Source of the DNA: Petaurus breviceps papuanus
Lineage: Eukaryota; Chordata; Mammalia; Diprotodontia; Petauridae
Direction: 5' to 3'
Assembly: GCA_028583685.1 (NCBI GenBank)
Contig: JAMXIF010001253.1
Coordinates: forward strand, 68,727,754-68,791,753
Length of the DNA: 64,000 nucleotides
Shown: in pieces, positions 44,355-55,864 of the stretch
Position numbering within the stretch: position 1 is the first letter of the stretch
Layout: each line of letters begins with the position of its first letter
Program-made: the position numbers and the translations under genes
The notes under the pieces: generated by a model
What the model saw: only the letters and a program-made list of their open reading frames with translations
What the model was told of the DNA's origin: nothing
Databases searched by the model: none

Positions 44355-45780
44355 CTCTACCTTTCTTCAATTTATCTTCTTTACAACTTAAACAACTATG
44401 TAAATGACTTCATACTGTTGTTTATTTATCAGGCAGATAAGATCCTATACACATTTTTTATTTCTGAAATGTTTTGGACTTTAATTTCTAATTAAATTGT
44501 TTTTCTTTTCTTCTTACATTAAAAAAGACCATATATCCCTATTTTGTCTAGGTTAAATTGCATTGACTATTCACATGCTCAACTCCATTTCTGGGGAACA
44601 GATCTTGACCAGGTCAGTTGCTTTGTTTATCTCTCTATAGACCATTTGATGGCATACAGTTTCTATGGACTCACCATGTTAATTCTAAAGTTAGCAGTGA
44701 CATTCAACTGGCATGGCTCATTGCAGCCCAGAACTAAAAGTTTTAAGCAATCCTTAAAATTCCACAATAGCTAAAGCTTCAGTTGTCAGCCATCATGCCT
44801 GACATTTGATATCTTTAGCTATGTGGTATGTGGTCCTCAAAACTTGAAAAAAGCTCAATGTATTTGGCACAAACTTTCAGGGTGAAATGTAAACTTTGGC
44901 TCTAGAAAATGGCACAGAAAGGTCAGCCCAAATGAATCTCCCGTCACAAAGTCAGGGGTTGAGTAAATGGTGAGTTGTAATGAAAGACTATATGTGGCCT
45001 TGGTTCACACACCCACAGGTAGCCCTTCAAACACACCCACATATGAGAATCAATGGACAACTATTAGTTTTTATTTATGTTAAACAAGCAGAGCAGCTGC
45101 TATTGGTCAAAAGGTCTTTAGTCTGAATGTTTTGCCTGAGAGATGCTAAGAGCTTGACTCATGCCTTTGAAGTTGTTTTTGAATCAAGAATGAAAGTGGA
45201 CCCAGGAGGGCATTCTCTTTTGTCTCAAAATGACTTTCTTTTGCCTGACCTTTCATTGTAAGTTATCAGCAAACTCTTTGTTGAGATGCTGTACTAATTA
45301 CCAAAAAGAATTTTAGGTCATCCTTTCAACTCTGACATAACCAAAACAACAAGTTTCCAAGGATCTATTGTATAGCAGAAACAAGATGACAGCCCATACA
45401 CAAGGGCACAAATAGAGGGGGTCAGTAGCCTCATAATAATTTGTTGTATAGAGCTCTTCAGCTAAAAATAGATCTCAGAGTGGAAAGGTCATTGAGTGAA
45501 AAGGTCAAATTAAGTCAAAGACAAAACTGGGAACAGAATGTCATGGTCAGTATTTCAATAATCTATTCTCTCAGATTAACCTTAGGCTATATTCAGACAG
45601 ATAGTATTTCATAAGAGTCTCACCACTCCACAAAAGATTCAGCAGGGCTTCTGTATACACCACTACCTGATCAATGATGTACCTGATGGCAGCAAAGCAA
45701 TCAGTATTAGCTGTGGTTGGTAGCATTTTGAATGTTTTACAAACAGTATTCTAGTAAGGCAGAATGGAATAAAAATAATA
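44355..45780. other. No recognisable feature
   Basis: AT-rich, no clear repeat or exon-like frame. Confidence 0.35.
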
Positions 45781-45866
45781 AAAATAAAATAATTATAAAA
45801 AGCTAACATTTACATAGCACTTTAAGGTTTGCAAAGTGATATATATTTATGTGTTTATATGTATAT

Positions 45867-46118
45867 GGGGAGCTAGTTGGCACAGTGGGTAATGTGCTGG
45901 ACCTGGAGTCAGGAAGACTTATCTTCCTGAGTTCAAATCTGGCCTCAGATACTTTCTAGCTGTGTGATACTGAGCAAATCACTTAACCTTGTTTGCCTCA
46001 GTTCCTCAACTGTAAGATGATCTGGAGAAGAAAATGGCAAACCACTCTAGTATCTTTGCCAAGAAAACCCGAAATGGAGTCATGGAAAGGCAGACACAAC
46101 TGAAACAATCCAACAACA
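45867..46118 (+). mobile_element. MAR1-type SINE inserted in MIR
   Basis: 'ggggagctagttggcacagt', 'gtcaggaagacttatcttcc', 'accactctagtatctttgcc', 'gaaaacccgaaatggagtca', 'gcagacacaactgaaacaat'. Confidence 0.85.
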
Positions 46119-46119
46119 T

Positions 46120-46230
46120 ACATGTATATGACACACACATACGTGTGTATATATGTATGTGTAAACACACAAACTGTATATGCATACATATGTGTGTGTA
46201 TATATATATGTAATATATATATATATATTT
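46120..46230. repeat. TA/TG-rich simple repeat
   Basis: TATATG, ACACAC and CATACA units grown at the MAR1 tail. Confidence 0.7.
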
Positions 46231-46405
46231 CTTATTTGAGTCTTATCATGACCTTGTGAGGTAGATACCATTATCATCAATTTATAGATGAAGAAAATGC
46301 AGTTGATAGAGGTTAGGTGACTGACCCAGAGTCACATAGCTAGCAAGTACCTGAGGCAAGATTTTAACTCAGGTCTTCCTGACTTCAAGTCCAGCACCCT
46401 ATTCG

Positions 46406-46610
46406 ACAGGACCAACATTGGAGCTGGGGAGATCTGGGTTCAAGTCCTGCCCCTGATGTATACTAGCTGTGTGACAGGGCAAGTCACTGAACCTCTCGGT
46501 ACCTCAGGCAACTCTCTAAAAGTATAATTTACAGAGGAAGTGCCAATATGCATTGGTGGAGGGACTTTCCACATGAAGAGTTTCTTATATTTATTAAATC
46601 ATAGTTCCAA
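46406..46610 (+). mobile_element. THER-type SINE
   Basis: 'gagatctgggttcaagtcct', 'gtgtgacagggcaagtcact', 'acctcaggcaactctctaaa', 'aatatgcattggtggaggga'. Confidence 0.7.
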
Positions 46611-46619
46611 AAAAAATAA

Positions 46620-47095
46620 ACAAAACTTGCTTTCTGCGCTGGGCAGGTAAACTACCTGGATCTGTGATTTCCTCAACACTTATCCCACACATTCTATTGC
46701 TGTGGCTTGTAACATTGGTACATTCAAATTGGCAAATGGGGGTATTCCACCTAGGCTACAATCCCCTAATTGTTTGGCTAGGAGTTCAAAAAGATAATGA
46801 GTTGGTGTTATACTATTTAGGAGTTTCTACAAGAGTTTGTTGAATTGTGTATATACCCAAAGAGGTAACTTCAAAGTTTGAAAGGACCCACTAGGTGTTG
46901 TCACCACCTCCAGTAAAACTATAAAACTGAGCTCCACAGTGGGTAGTTGGAGTCCTTCAGCAAGCAACTGTTGATGTTAGTGTGATGTCTGCTTTAGGAG
47001 ACCGATCAATTTGAAGCTATTTAAATCTCTGGAGAGAGTTAAACTGGAGCCAAAGATTGGTGGGCAGTATGTCTTCTTGGATAAATCACACTTAA
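46620..47095. other. No recognisable feature
   Basis: No frame or repeat I can support. Confidence 0.35.
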
Positions 47096-47097
47096 TC

Positions 47098-47582
47098 TTT
47101 TTCTTTTTTTTAATAGTATTTAATTTTTTCCAATTACATGTAAAGATAAATTTTAATAGTTCCAAATTTTCTTCCTCCCTCCTTTACTTCCCCTCTCCCT
47201 GAGATGGTAAGGAATTGGATAATGGTTATATGTGTGCAATTATGTAAATCATATTTCCATATTAGTCATGTTGTGAAAGAAGAAACAGACCAAAAGGGAA
47301 AAAAAATGAGAAAAATAAAGTGAAAATATTTTGCTTCATTCTGCATTTGGATTCCAACAGATCTTCCTCTGAATATGGATAGCATTTTTCATCATGAGTC
47401 CTTTGGGATTGTTTTGGATCACTGTATTTCTGAGAATAGCTAAGTCATTCCGAGTTGATCATTGTGCAGTGTTGCTGTATGCAATGTTCTCCTGGTATTG
47501 CCCTCTTCACTTTGCATCAGTTCATGTATGTCTTTCCATATTTTTTGGAAATTTGTCTGCTCATCATTTCTTATAGCACAAT
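47098..47582 (-). mobile_element. L1-type 3' UTR-like fragment
   Basis: 'ccaattacatgtaaagataa', 'catattagtcatgttgtgaa', 'tagcatttttcatcatgagt', 'gaatagctaagtcattccga', 'atcatttcttatagcacaa'. One of the commonest marsupial repeats; by analogy with the human L1 3' UTR it is the antisense strand. Confidence 0.5.
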
Positions 47583-47649
47583 TCACTTAATCTTTTTCAC
47601 AGGGATGGGTGCTATATGAAAACAATGACTAATAATACCTTGATAAGGG

Positions 47650-47870
47650 TAAGTGCTAGACCCGTGATTTCACTGGTATAAGTATCTCCCTAGTACAGAA
47701 ACTCAGCCCATAAGAGGTCATGGAAGCTGGTGCCTTCTGTTCAATTTAGAGACTTTGAGAGCTTTCTAGAACACTGAGAAGTTCCAGTGTATGTCAGAGG
47801 TGAGACCTGAGTCTAGATTTTCCTGGCTCTGAGGCTAGCTTCCTGTTCACCTAGACACACTGCCTCTGAA
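47650..47870 (-). mobile_element. THER-type SINE
   Basis: 'cccgtgatttcactggtata', 'ggtgagacctgagtctagat' and 'ctggctctgaggctagcttc'. Confidence 0.65.
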
Positions 47871-48162
47871 TATTAAAAGAAAAAAAAAAGATTTAAAATC
47901 AAATGAATATTATTATATAATAATTAATATTTAACACATATTATAATACATATTTATATATAAAATAGATTTTATAATGCTCAGGTATCAGAAGCAACTA
48001 TCTCTGGAGACTTTCAGATTTTAGATAAAGATATATGCATATATATATAAAGATAAATGTGTATTTACATGTGTATGTGCACACATACAAATATATGTCA
48101 ATAAAAGCAACATGTCAGACCCCCAGTTCAGACTGTTTCCCTAATAAGACTTGCCTAGGGGG

Positions 48163-48165
<3 letters not shown>

Positions 48166-48203
<38 letters not shown>

Positions 48204-48222
48204 GAGAGAGAGAGAGAGAGAT
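48166..48222. repeat. (TG)n(AG)n compound microsatellite
   Basis: TG units to about 48200, then AG units. Uninterrupted and likely polymorphic. Confidence 0.9.
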
Positions 48223-48364
48223 TGAAAACAAGAAGTCAAATTGCTTTAAAGCTGAAAATATTTGGCTTCCTCAGAAAGGCAAAAATACATTCATCTGTCC
48301 AGGATTGTCAATATTAATGCAGTTCACTGCTGCTGAGCTCAGTGATTTATTGCAAGGACACAGA

Positions 48365-48500
48365 AACAAATAGAATCATTGTCCTTGGAGGCTGAATCCT
48401 AGGAACCCAAACAGGAAAGGACCTTATAGCTCATGCACTTGCAACCCTCCCATTTTATATGGGAGGAAACTGAAACCCGGAAAGGTGAGTGGATTGCCCT
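48365..48500 (-). mobile_element. MIR-type fragment
   Basis: 'ggaccttatagctcatgcac', 'cccattttatatgggaggaa' and 'actgaaacccggaaaggtga'. Confidence 0.5.
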
Positions 48501-48830
48501 TCATTGGCTTCTTATTGCCTCTAGCATGAAATACCAACGCCTTAGGCTGGCATTTAAACCTCCAATCTCCCTTTCTGGCCTTATTTGACACTCTCATTTT
48601 TAGTCTAACTAGAGTGCCATCTATTCCCTGAATACATCCTGGTGTCTTCTGTCTCTATACATAACGCAGGCTCTCCCTCATGTCTAGAATGCATTATCTT
48701 TCTATATCTCCATTCCTCATAATCCTTGACTTCCTTTAAAGGTCTCAGTGTAAGGGCTTCCTCTGTGAAAACTCTCCCATTTTTCTACATCAGCTGAAAA
48801 TATTCCCTTCCTTACCAGATTTTCCTAGAT
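48500..48830 (+). mobile_element. L2 LINE 3' region, sense
   Basis: 'cattggcttcttattgcctc', 'taccaacgccttaggctggc', 'caatctccctttctggcctt', 'tgtctagaatgcattatctt' and 'gacttcctttaaaggtctca'. Confidence 0.65.
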
Positions 48831-48930
48831 AACTATAATTTCCTAAGGCACACAAGATAGACAGGAACTGATGGGCTATTGGAGGAAGTACCCCTCATAG
48901 TTGATAGAGCCCCAGAAATAACAATAATGA

Positions 48931-49155
48931 TAATAATAACTACCATTTATGTAAGTTTGTAAAATACTTTACATATGTTAACATATTTGATCCTCATGAT
49001 GATCTTATGAGGTAGGGGCCCTTATTCCCACTTTACAGATGAGGAAACTGAGACATTAAGTGATTTGCCTAGGGTCACACAGCTGGTAAGTGTTTGAGTC
49101 AGAATTTGAATTCAGATCTTCTTGACTCCAGGCCCACTCTCTATCCATGGCATCA
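48931..49155 (-). mobile_element. MIR core-SINE
   Basis: 'tttgatcctcatgatgatct', 'ctttacagatgaggaaactg', 'gcctagggtcacacagctgg', 'cagatcttcttgactccagg'. Confidence 0.75.
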
Positions 49156-49159
49156 ATCT

Positions 49160-49340
49160 TAGGATCAAAGGATCATAGTTCCAGAATCAGACACCATCTA
49201 GTCCTGCTTCCTCATTTTATAGATGAAAGGAAGCCTGGAGAGGTTAAATGATTTGCCCAAGATTCCACAAGACTGGGATTTGGATCAAAGTCTTCTGATT
49301 TCTAATCCAAAGGCCTTTCCATTGCATCCAGCTGTCTGTC
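49160..49340 (-). mobile_element. MIR-type SINE
   Basis: 'catctagtcctgcttcctca', 'aggttaaatgatttgcccaa', 'aggcctttccattgcatcca'. Lies directly after the previous MIR. Confidence 0.6.
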
Positions 49341-49545
49341 AATCAATCAACAAGTATGTGCTAAACATATTAAAATAAATGTGTCAAATTAAATATATCA
49401 ACCACACACTTATGGCCTGGAAAGCACACTGTTCTGTGCCACAGCTTCACTTGTAGTGTACGTATCCATGCATCTCTCCTCATTCTACCAGAGAACTTTT
49501 GGAACCCATGTTTCATCTTTTACTCCCAGAACCTATAGAAAACCT

Positions 49546-49795
49546 TGGGGACAGCAAGGTGGTTCAATGGATAAAGCACTGGGCTTGGAATCAGGTAGAC
49601 TCATCTTCATATGTTCAAATGAGGCCTCATACACTTATTAGCTATGTGACCCTGCTCAAGTCACTTAACCTGTTTGCCTCAGTTTCCTCATCTGTAAAAT
49701 GAGCTGGAGAAGGAAATGGTAAACCCCTCCAGTATCTTTGGAAAGAAAACCCCAAATGGGGTCATAAAGAGTCAGAAAGGACTGAATAACATAGA
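49546..49795 (+). mobile_element. MAR1-type SINE
   Basis: 'ggggacagcaaggtggttca', 'ctatgtgaccctgctcaagt', 'tttcctcatctgtaaaatga', 'aaaccccaaatggggtcata', 'gagtcagaaaggactgaata'. Confidence 0.85.
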
Positions 49796-50364
49796 GAATC
49801 TTTGCCATAGTAGACACTTGATAAACTGATGAATTGATTTGCCTGAGGTTATAGAGGTAGTCAAATTCTGTGCCTGAATTTGAATACCTCCCCCCCTCTA
49901 GAAGATTCCAGATCCATATCTTAGAGGTTATCCAATTCATCCTTTTGCCCTCAGGCTAGACCACAAAACCACCATTCCCAGACAGTTGAAAATCTCTCCT
50001 ATTAAAAAAAAACAACAAACCACACACGACAAAACCCTACAGAGAAGAAGATTCCACAACACTCCTTGGAGCAGGAAGCTATGTGGTCAGCTGCTATGGT
50101 GGCTGTTTATGGTATCCTCATATTTCTTGTCTGAATCCTGGGGAAAATACAATTTCCCCAGGGAAAGGAAATTAGAATGGTCATTTTCTAAACAGAAAAA
50201 AATTGTTTCATCCTTAAGAGCCACACATGCACATCAATAAGATAGTCTTTAAAAGAAAAACAAAATCAAATATTGTGACTATGAAAACAATCTACAATAC
50301 AGAATACAACTTTGGTACAAATGTCACCTAACTTTCCCTTGCTAGTAACTAGAAGGCTACTTTC

Positions 50365-50515
50365 TTCATTTTTTTTTTTAAAGCAATTGGGGTTAAGCAA
50401 CTTGCCCAAGTTACAGGCCTGTTTTTTTGTGTGGGTGTTAAGTATCTGAGGCTGAAACCGATCCCGGGTCCTCCCTACTCTGGGCTGGGCTCTTACTGCA
50501 CCACCTAGCCGCCCT
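50365..50515 (-). mobile_element. WSINE1-like SINE with perfect 15-bp target duplication
   Basis: T-rich tail, 'aagcaattggggttaagcaa', 'gatcccgggtcctccctact', 'ctgcaccacctagccgccct'. Duplication tagaaggctactttc at 50350-50364 and 50516-50530. Retained CpGs suggest a young copy. Confidence 0.85.
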
Positions 50516-50754
50516 TAGAAGGCTACTTTCATAATGGGGGGGGGGGGAACAGGTAATGAAGCTGGGGGATGGTTATTTGTGTTCTGGTTGAGGCTGCTGA
50601 ATAACCTTTTAATTTCATGGTGGAAAAAGTCAGTGCATTAAAGAGTCATTAGATTGTGAGTGGAGCATATCCACTGGTTTTGGCTGACTGAGTTGATACG
50701 GTCTTGAAATAACACTTCAGTTTTAGTGTGTGAGTATCTGGACTTGAAGGAGGC

Positions 50755-50930
50755 AAAGCAGAGCCCCATTGCCTGGCCTAGCACTCAAAACCTTCCACAC
50801 TTTGACCTCTGCTTATTTCTTATATCTTATTTCCTAATACCTCCTTACACAAACCTTGCTTTCACCAGCCATATTAGTCTCACATAATTTCACAAGACTA
50901 AATTTCTCCTATTAAAAGCCAATGCTATTT
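50755..50930 (+). mobile_element. L2 fragment, sense
   Basis: 'cattgcctggcctagcactc', 'caaaaccttccacactttga', 'acacaaaccttgctttcacc'. Confidence 0.5.
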
Positions 50931-50984
50931 ATTTTTGCTTGTTTGTTTTGGTGGAGTAGTGGACAAAACAAGAAGACATGAATT

Positions 50985-51090
50985 CATATTTTGCCTCTAA
51001 CACTTGCTGCCCTCTCAGACTCAGTTTCCTCATTTGTAACATGAGAAGGTTGGGCTTGATGGCTTCCAAGATCCTTTATAAATTTATATC
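50985..51090 (+). mobile_element. MIR fragment
   Basis: 'ttgctgccctctcagactca', 'gtttcctcatttgtaacatg' and 'gcttgatggcttccaagatc'. Confidence 0.55.
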
Positions 51091-51099
51091 TATACTCTT

Positions 51100-51312
51100 A
51101 AGATTTCATCAGTGTGAAGAATTCCCAGGGTGGAAAATCCCTCCACTGATACAGATGAACAATTCACCTGTAATATATAGTCTTAGGGAGACATAAGGAA
51201 CTCTGAGAGGTTAATCAAGGTAACTGGGTTCACAGAAGTAGTATGTGCCAGATACAGGGCTCAAACCCAGGCCTTCCTGACTCCAAGGCCAGATCATTAT
51301 CCACTTTACCAC
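51100..51312 (-). mobile_element. THER-type SINE
   Basis: 'agatttcatcagtgtgaaga', 'cctccactgatacagatgaa', 'aacccaggccttcctgactc', 'tatccactttaccacactg'. Confidence 0.65.
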
Positions 51313-51431
51313 ACTGTTTTTTTCTATAACTAATAAATATTTTCAATTTGAAATGACCCAGGAAATAAGGTCTTTATGCTGTGATATTAAGTCTTCCGCA
51401 TTAGTGTAATATCACAATAACATAACCTAAT

Positions 51432-51630
51432 ATTAATTAAAATTTCTGTACTACTTTAGAGTTTGAAAGCACTTTCTTTACAAGTCAGTGAGGTGGGTTA
51501 TTATGATGTCCACTATTACGAAGAAATTGAAACTCAGAAAGGTGATGGGACTTGTTTAACACTCACCTAGTATGCAACAGAACTGGGACTTGAGCCCAAC
51601 TCTTCCAGATAAAATCCAGTGCTCACCTCA
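51432..51630 (-). mobile_element. MIR core-SINE
   Basis: 'gagtttgaaagcactttctt', 'gtcagtgaggtgggttatta', 'tgggacttgagcccaactct'. Confidence 0.6.
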
Positions 51631-51829
51631 GTGTATCAGACAGTTTTCTACTGCATAACTTTAATTTGCATATTTATATCTTTAGATCTTAATCCCCACA
51701 TTTGTATCCCTAGCATTCATTGTCACATGTTATGGCTACTGAGGAAGTAAACTGGATAAAAAAAACTTGGGTCTTTGTAACTCATAATTTCACTGATAGA
51801 ACACAATACCATATTTCTCACTATTTCAC

Positions 51830-52314
51830 CAATGTGATACAGCAGCTGCTATGAATATGCAGGTGTATTTCCAGATTTGAATTGTAAGATATAATAGATT
51901 CCCTTCTTTAAAAACAAAACCAAGATATTTATTCATACACCAGAAAGCCAAATCCACCATGATAATAAAGAAGATGGTGCACATTACCAGTGCAGGGAGC
52001 ACTGCCATCCCCAAGCCTTCCCTCTGTCAGGCCTCCCCACAAACAAGCTCTCCCAGGCAAAATACCCCTCTCCCAACCACACTAGCTGCTCTGCCTCTCT
52101 CTGCTTCCTCTCACTCTCCTTCATCCTGCTCCACTCATTCAGCAAGTTCCTCCTACCACAGGCTCAATGTGACTCAAGCTCATGTGACTCTAGCTTCCAT
52201 GCGACTCAGGCTCAAAGCAGGTCACATAGGCCTATTAATGGACAAGAAAGATCTTCCTATTCCAGTAACAATCATTAACAATATACTCACTGTATAATAA
52301 AAATTGTGGTTTTA
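51830..52314 (-). mobile_element. Solo LTR-like fossil, copy 2
   Basis: Reverse-complement relative of the 39.0-kb element over its whole length, with the same AATAAA-bearing 3' part and GA-rich 5' part (pyrimidine-rich on the plus strand). Ends near TG...CA. No adjoining retroviral coding relic seen. Old, diverged; family not named. Confidence 0.45.
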
Positions 52315-52334
52315 CATATCTAAGAGTGGGTGGT

Positions 52335-52515
52335 ATTTTTTAACCTCTTTAGAGCTATGGGTCTTTTTGGCAGTCCAGTGAGGCCTATGGATCCCTTCAC
52401 ATAAAATAAAATCTATTGGACTACAAAGAAAACCAATTATTATTGAAATACAGGTATCAAAATATTTTTTAAAATCAAGTTCATAGACTCCAGGATAAAA
52501 TCCCTTTCTTTAGTG
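52335..52515 (+). mobile_element. hAT-like element, family A copy 3
   Basis: 'ggtctttttggcagtccagt', 'aggcctatggatcccttcac', 'actacaaagaaaaccaatta', 'caggtatcaaaatatttttt', 'gttcatagactccaggataa'. Sits right after the LTR-like fossil. Confidence 0.55.
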
Positions 52516-52524
52516 GGTTTAAGA

Positions 52525-53815
52525 TAAAGGGAATGAAACAGTCCTAATAGTATTATCTGAGGTTATATATTTTGCGTAGCTGAAGAAACAGATCAATTTC
52601 CCTGCACGTTAGGAACATTAGAGCCAAAATAACTCAACATTCATTTCTTCTTGAACACAGCTGAAAAAAATAGCTTCAAAAGTGGATGCTTAGTTGGTAA
52701 AAATGTGTCCCAAGTTAAGTTAATGCAGGTTGTGAACAGTTGCATAGCCTTGGATCAAAGTGAATTGTGGCTTCTTAGTTAAAGAGGGTGGAAACAGTGG
52801 GAACCATTAAATTTCTTCTTGGGAGGAAATAGGCCAAGTTTTATTTCTAGTGCTCAGACTCGTCTAGTTTTAAACATATGGGAAAATGCTACTTCATTAG
52901 TGAAATTTTATTAGCAACATAGTTCTCCCTTCCTTCTCTAATTTTATCCCATCACTCCTAGCAATATCTCTCACTGTACTGTGTAAAATAATTCTTCACC
53001 CTCTTTGGAATTTACATCCTTCAAATATTTTTAGATGCATGTCTTCCATTAGCTGTCACTTAACCAAACCACACATAGTTAGTTCCTTTAATCTTTTCCC
53101 ATAAATCACTCTGCTCCCTTCTCTTCATTTGTCCGGGTTGGTCTTTTCAGAAGTCCCTCCAATCTGTCAATGCCTTTGTGGCACGGAAGTACCCTGTGTT
53201 AAACAAAAGCCAGTGCTACATGTGGCTTTAGAATAGGAAAGATCTTAGCTGTTGAGTATGATGAGAAAATCCCAATCTGGCTTTTCATTAGGAAAAGGAG
53301 AAAAATATTGCAGGGGTCATGGTTCTCAAATCACATGTTACTTCCCATCAAACCACTCACTTGTCAGTTTCTTCTAGGACTCATACAGAGTTTGAAAATG
53401 TTTGTTTGAAAATGAAGGCACTGTGAAATACCATATATAGGCAGGAATTTGGCAATGCCTTTTGCAAAGACCAATGAAAATGACATGTAGTCCCTCTTTC
53501 ATTTGCCAGACAAAAAACACCCACTAATTTTTAAGTTATTCTCTTCAACAGCCATCATTTTGCACATAGCCATTGTTCTTTGTAAATTTTGTTTCTTAAC
53601 GGGATTTTTCTTCAGAGGCAGATGTAGACAACTAATTTCACACAGCAGGCAGATGTTTCAAGGGTAAAATGCTAGCTGACTAATTTTCTTCAAACCTTAG
53701 GTAGCTGTGTCCTTCTATTTAACGTATACCCTATAAGATAAATTAACCCTGGGACATCATTCAGTTGGCAAACTCAGCTCTAGTGCAAAGATGGCAGTGA
53801 AGATTGAATTTTTGG
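52525..53815. other. No recognisable feature
   Basis: Repeat-poor by eye, no exon-like frame. Confidence 0.35.
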
Positions 53816-53821
53816 AAGGCA

Positions 53822-54216
53822 GGAAGAGAATAGAGTCTGGACCTGTGATTTCATCAGCATAGGGAACTTCCATCCTTAAGAAGACTATAGATAGATTTTA
53901 GGGGATCCAGGAATTTGGATGGGAAAAAATACATCTTCCTTTCAATATAATTAGTTTCCTTTGTAATCCCATGCATTTAATTTTATGCATTATAAAAGAT
54001 TATTATAAGAAGAAGCCCATAGACTGTACCAGAATGCCAAAGGAGTCAATTACACAAAAACATGAAGAATCTCTGTCTCCACAGAATTTCCTGAAAGCAT
54101 GGGAGGGTTGAGTGACTTGCTGATGTTCACATATTTAACATCTGTCAGATTCAAGACCTCAGTCCTGGTCTTCTAGACTCCAAGGCCAATCATTTATCCT
54201 CTACACCACACTGTCT
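53822..54216 (-). mobile_element. THER-type SINE split by a hAT-like element
   Basis: Tail part 53822-53887 ('ggacctgtgatttcatcagc', 'atagggaacttccatcctta') and head part 54095-54216 ('gttgagtgacttgctgatgt', 'tctacaccacactgtc'). Confidence 0.55.
53888..54065 (-). mobile_element. hAT-like element, family A copy 4
   Basis: 'taattagtttcctttgtaat', 'cccatgcatttaattttatg', 'cccatagactgtaccagaat', 'gccaaaggagtcaattacac'. Reverse of copies 2 and 3. Confidence 0.55.
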
Positions 54217-54609
54217 CTTATCATTATTTAAAGGCAATATTCTCCTTTTGCAGTTTTTTTTCCAAGTATTTACATTAGTGCATTGCTATGAGACAAGCCA
54301 AGAATCAATAAAAGAGACTGCAATCAAATAACAAAATATCATTTATCAAGGCTTGTTAAACACTAGAAAATCAGTATTTTATGTGGAGTTATCTAAATAC
54401 ATAAACTATAAAATCAACATTTTAGATCTGGACCCCCAGAAGATGCTATAACCTTGGCCATTTTTTCTAGTAGTAATTATACCTTCTTTCATGCCTCCTC
54501 TTCTTCACTTGTCCTGGATGGGGATCTGGCTGTATTCTACTTGTTCCCCATTGCCAATTCCAGATTCTACCTTTGAAGTGATCACTGATAATTTAGTCTC
54601 CTTTGAAGT

Positions 54610-54610
<1 letters not shown>

Positions 54611-54656
<46 letters not shown>

Positions 54657-54666
54657 NNNNNNNNNN

Positions 54667-54733
<67 letters not shown>

Positions 54734-54784
54734 GTCTGTCTCTGTCTGTCTGTCTGTCCGTCTGTCTGTCTCTATCTATCTTAT
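54611..54784. repeat. (TATC)n/(TGTC)n microsatellite containing an assembly gap
   Basis: Tetranucleotide TATC units, ten N at 54657-54666, more TATC units to about 54733, then TGTC and TCCG variants. A 210-codon open frame reading Tyr-Leu-Ser-Ile through it is an artefact. Confidence 0.95.
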
Positions 54785-54789
54785 CCAAT

Positions 54790-55860
54790 CCTGATTAGAA
54801 TATACCAGAAAATACAAGAGCGAATGAATTCTTTAGGTGAGAGTTCAAACCAAGAGAGATATCTCAGGTTCTCAGGGAAGGAGATTCATTCTAGTAGTCT
54901 CTTTGGAGGCGATCTGGAACATATTGAGGATCTAGTTTCCCCTACATGTCTACTTCTTCTTTCTCCAAATGTCTCTTCTGAAGAGTTCCTTGAACCACGT
55001 ATGTCTCTCTCACCAAAAGCTCTGGCACTAACTCCATCAGTGCTTTCTATAGGCAGGCAGTATAGAGTCACACTGATAATTCAATCCATTAATCCAGATT
55101 CACATCTCCCTCTGCATATCTAGTAGCACACAAAACACTCCAGGCTTGAGTGGAAGTCTGGTTTACAGTTAGGAGATGGTCTTAGTTTCAAGAAGAAGCT
55201 CGTAGTCATTAAAAGCCCAGCATAATTTCTAAATGTAAGTCAGTCTGATGTCCTCTTGAACTCTGGACACATTATATTGTTTCTCTGTGGGGTCTGCTCT
55301 ACTATGCTTACTGTCTATTAACTATAAAGAGATTTTGACTCAGTAGAGCAAAATGCCCTCTTAAGACTCTCCTCCATCAAGGTGTACCTCATGGACATGT
55401 CAAAATATACACAATTCCTTGAAAGATAATGATGACCTTCTGATTATTATTATCGAGGCAGCCATAAAACAGAGAGTCATACACTCAGTGATTCTGTGCT
55501 ATTAACTGAGAACATATTATTTCCTGTTATAGATCTTTATTCATATTGATCAGAAAAACCTGCAGACACAATGATTAGAAATCGAGAATGCCATATAAAT
55601 AATTTGAATCTCTGTAGCACTTCAAAAAGTCTGAGAACAACTTGACTTTTCCAAGTTGATGAAAAGGAGGAATTTGTTTCCTAATTTCAAAAAGATTCAA
55701 TATAAGAACATATAAAGAAGGGGGACCCACCCACTGCTCCTAGAAGGACAAAAGGAAAACTAAGTGGTCATTTTCTGTGCTGGCATTTTTTTTTAAATCA
55801 TGAGTGGAGTCTGTGAGACTGGAAATGAAGGAAAGAAGCCTGCAGCTGGAAACAGAAAGA
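54790..55860. other. No recognisable gene
   Basis: The frame leaving the microsatellite stays open to 55123 but shows no known motif. Otherwise AT-rich DNA. Confidence 0.35.
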
Positions 55861-55864
55861 ATAC

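Larger units (their letters stand above)
45790..46405 (-). mobile_element. MIR host split by MAR1 and a TA/TG tract
   Basis: Tail half 45790-45866 ('acatttacatagcactttaa', 'ggtttgcaaagtgata') and head half 46230-46405 ('accttgtgaggtagatacca', 'gagtcacatagctagcaagt', 'caggtcttcctgacttcaag'). Confidence 0.7.

Noticed and set aside
51959-52297. 112-codon plus-strand frame
   Set aside because: It is the antisense strand of the LTR-like fossil; a related frame appears in the 39-kb copy for the same reason.
27830-54784. Regular repeats as possible CRISPR
   Set aside because: They are dinucleotide and tetranucleotide microsatellites without spacers, in a vertebrate genome.
54491-55123. 210-codon plus-strand open frame
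   Set aside because: It reads through a TATC microsatellite and an N gap. Repeats of this unit are open by nature, and flanking residues show no known motif.
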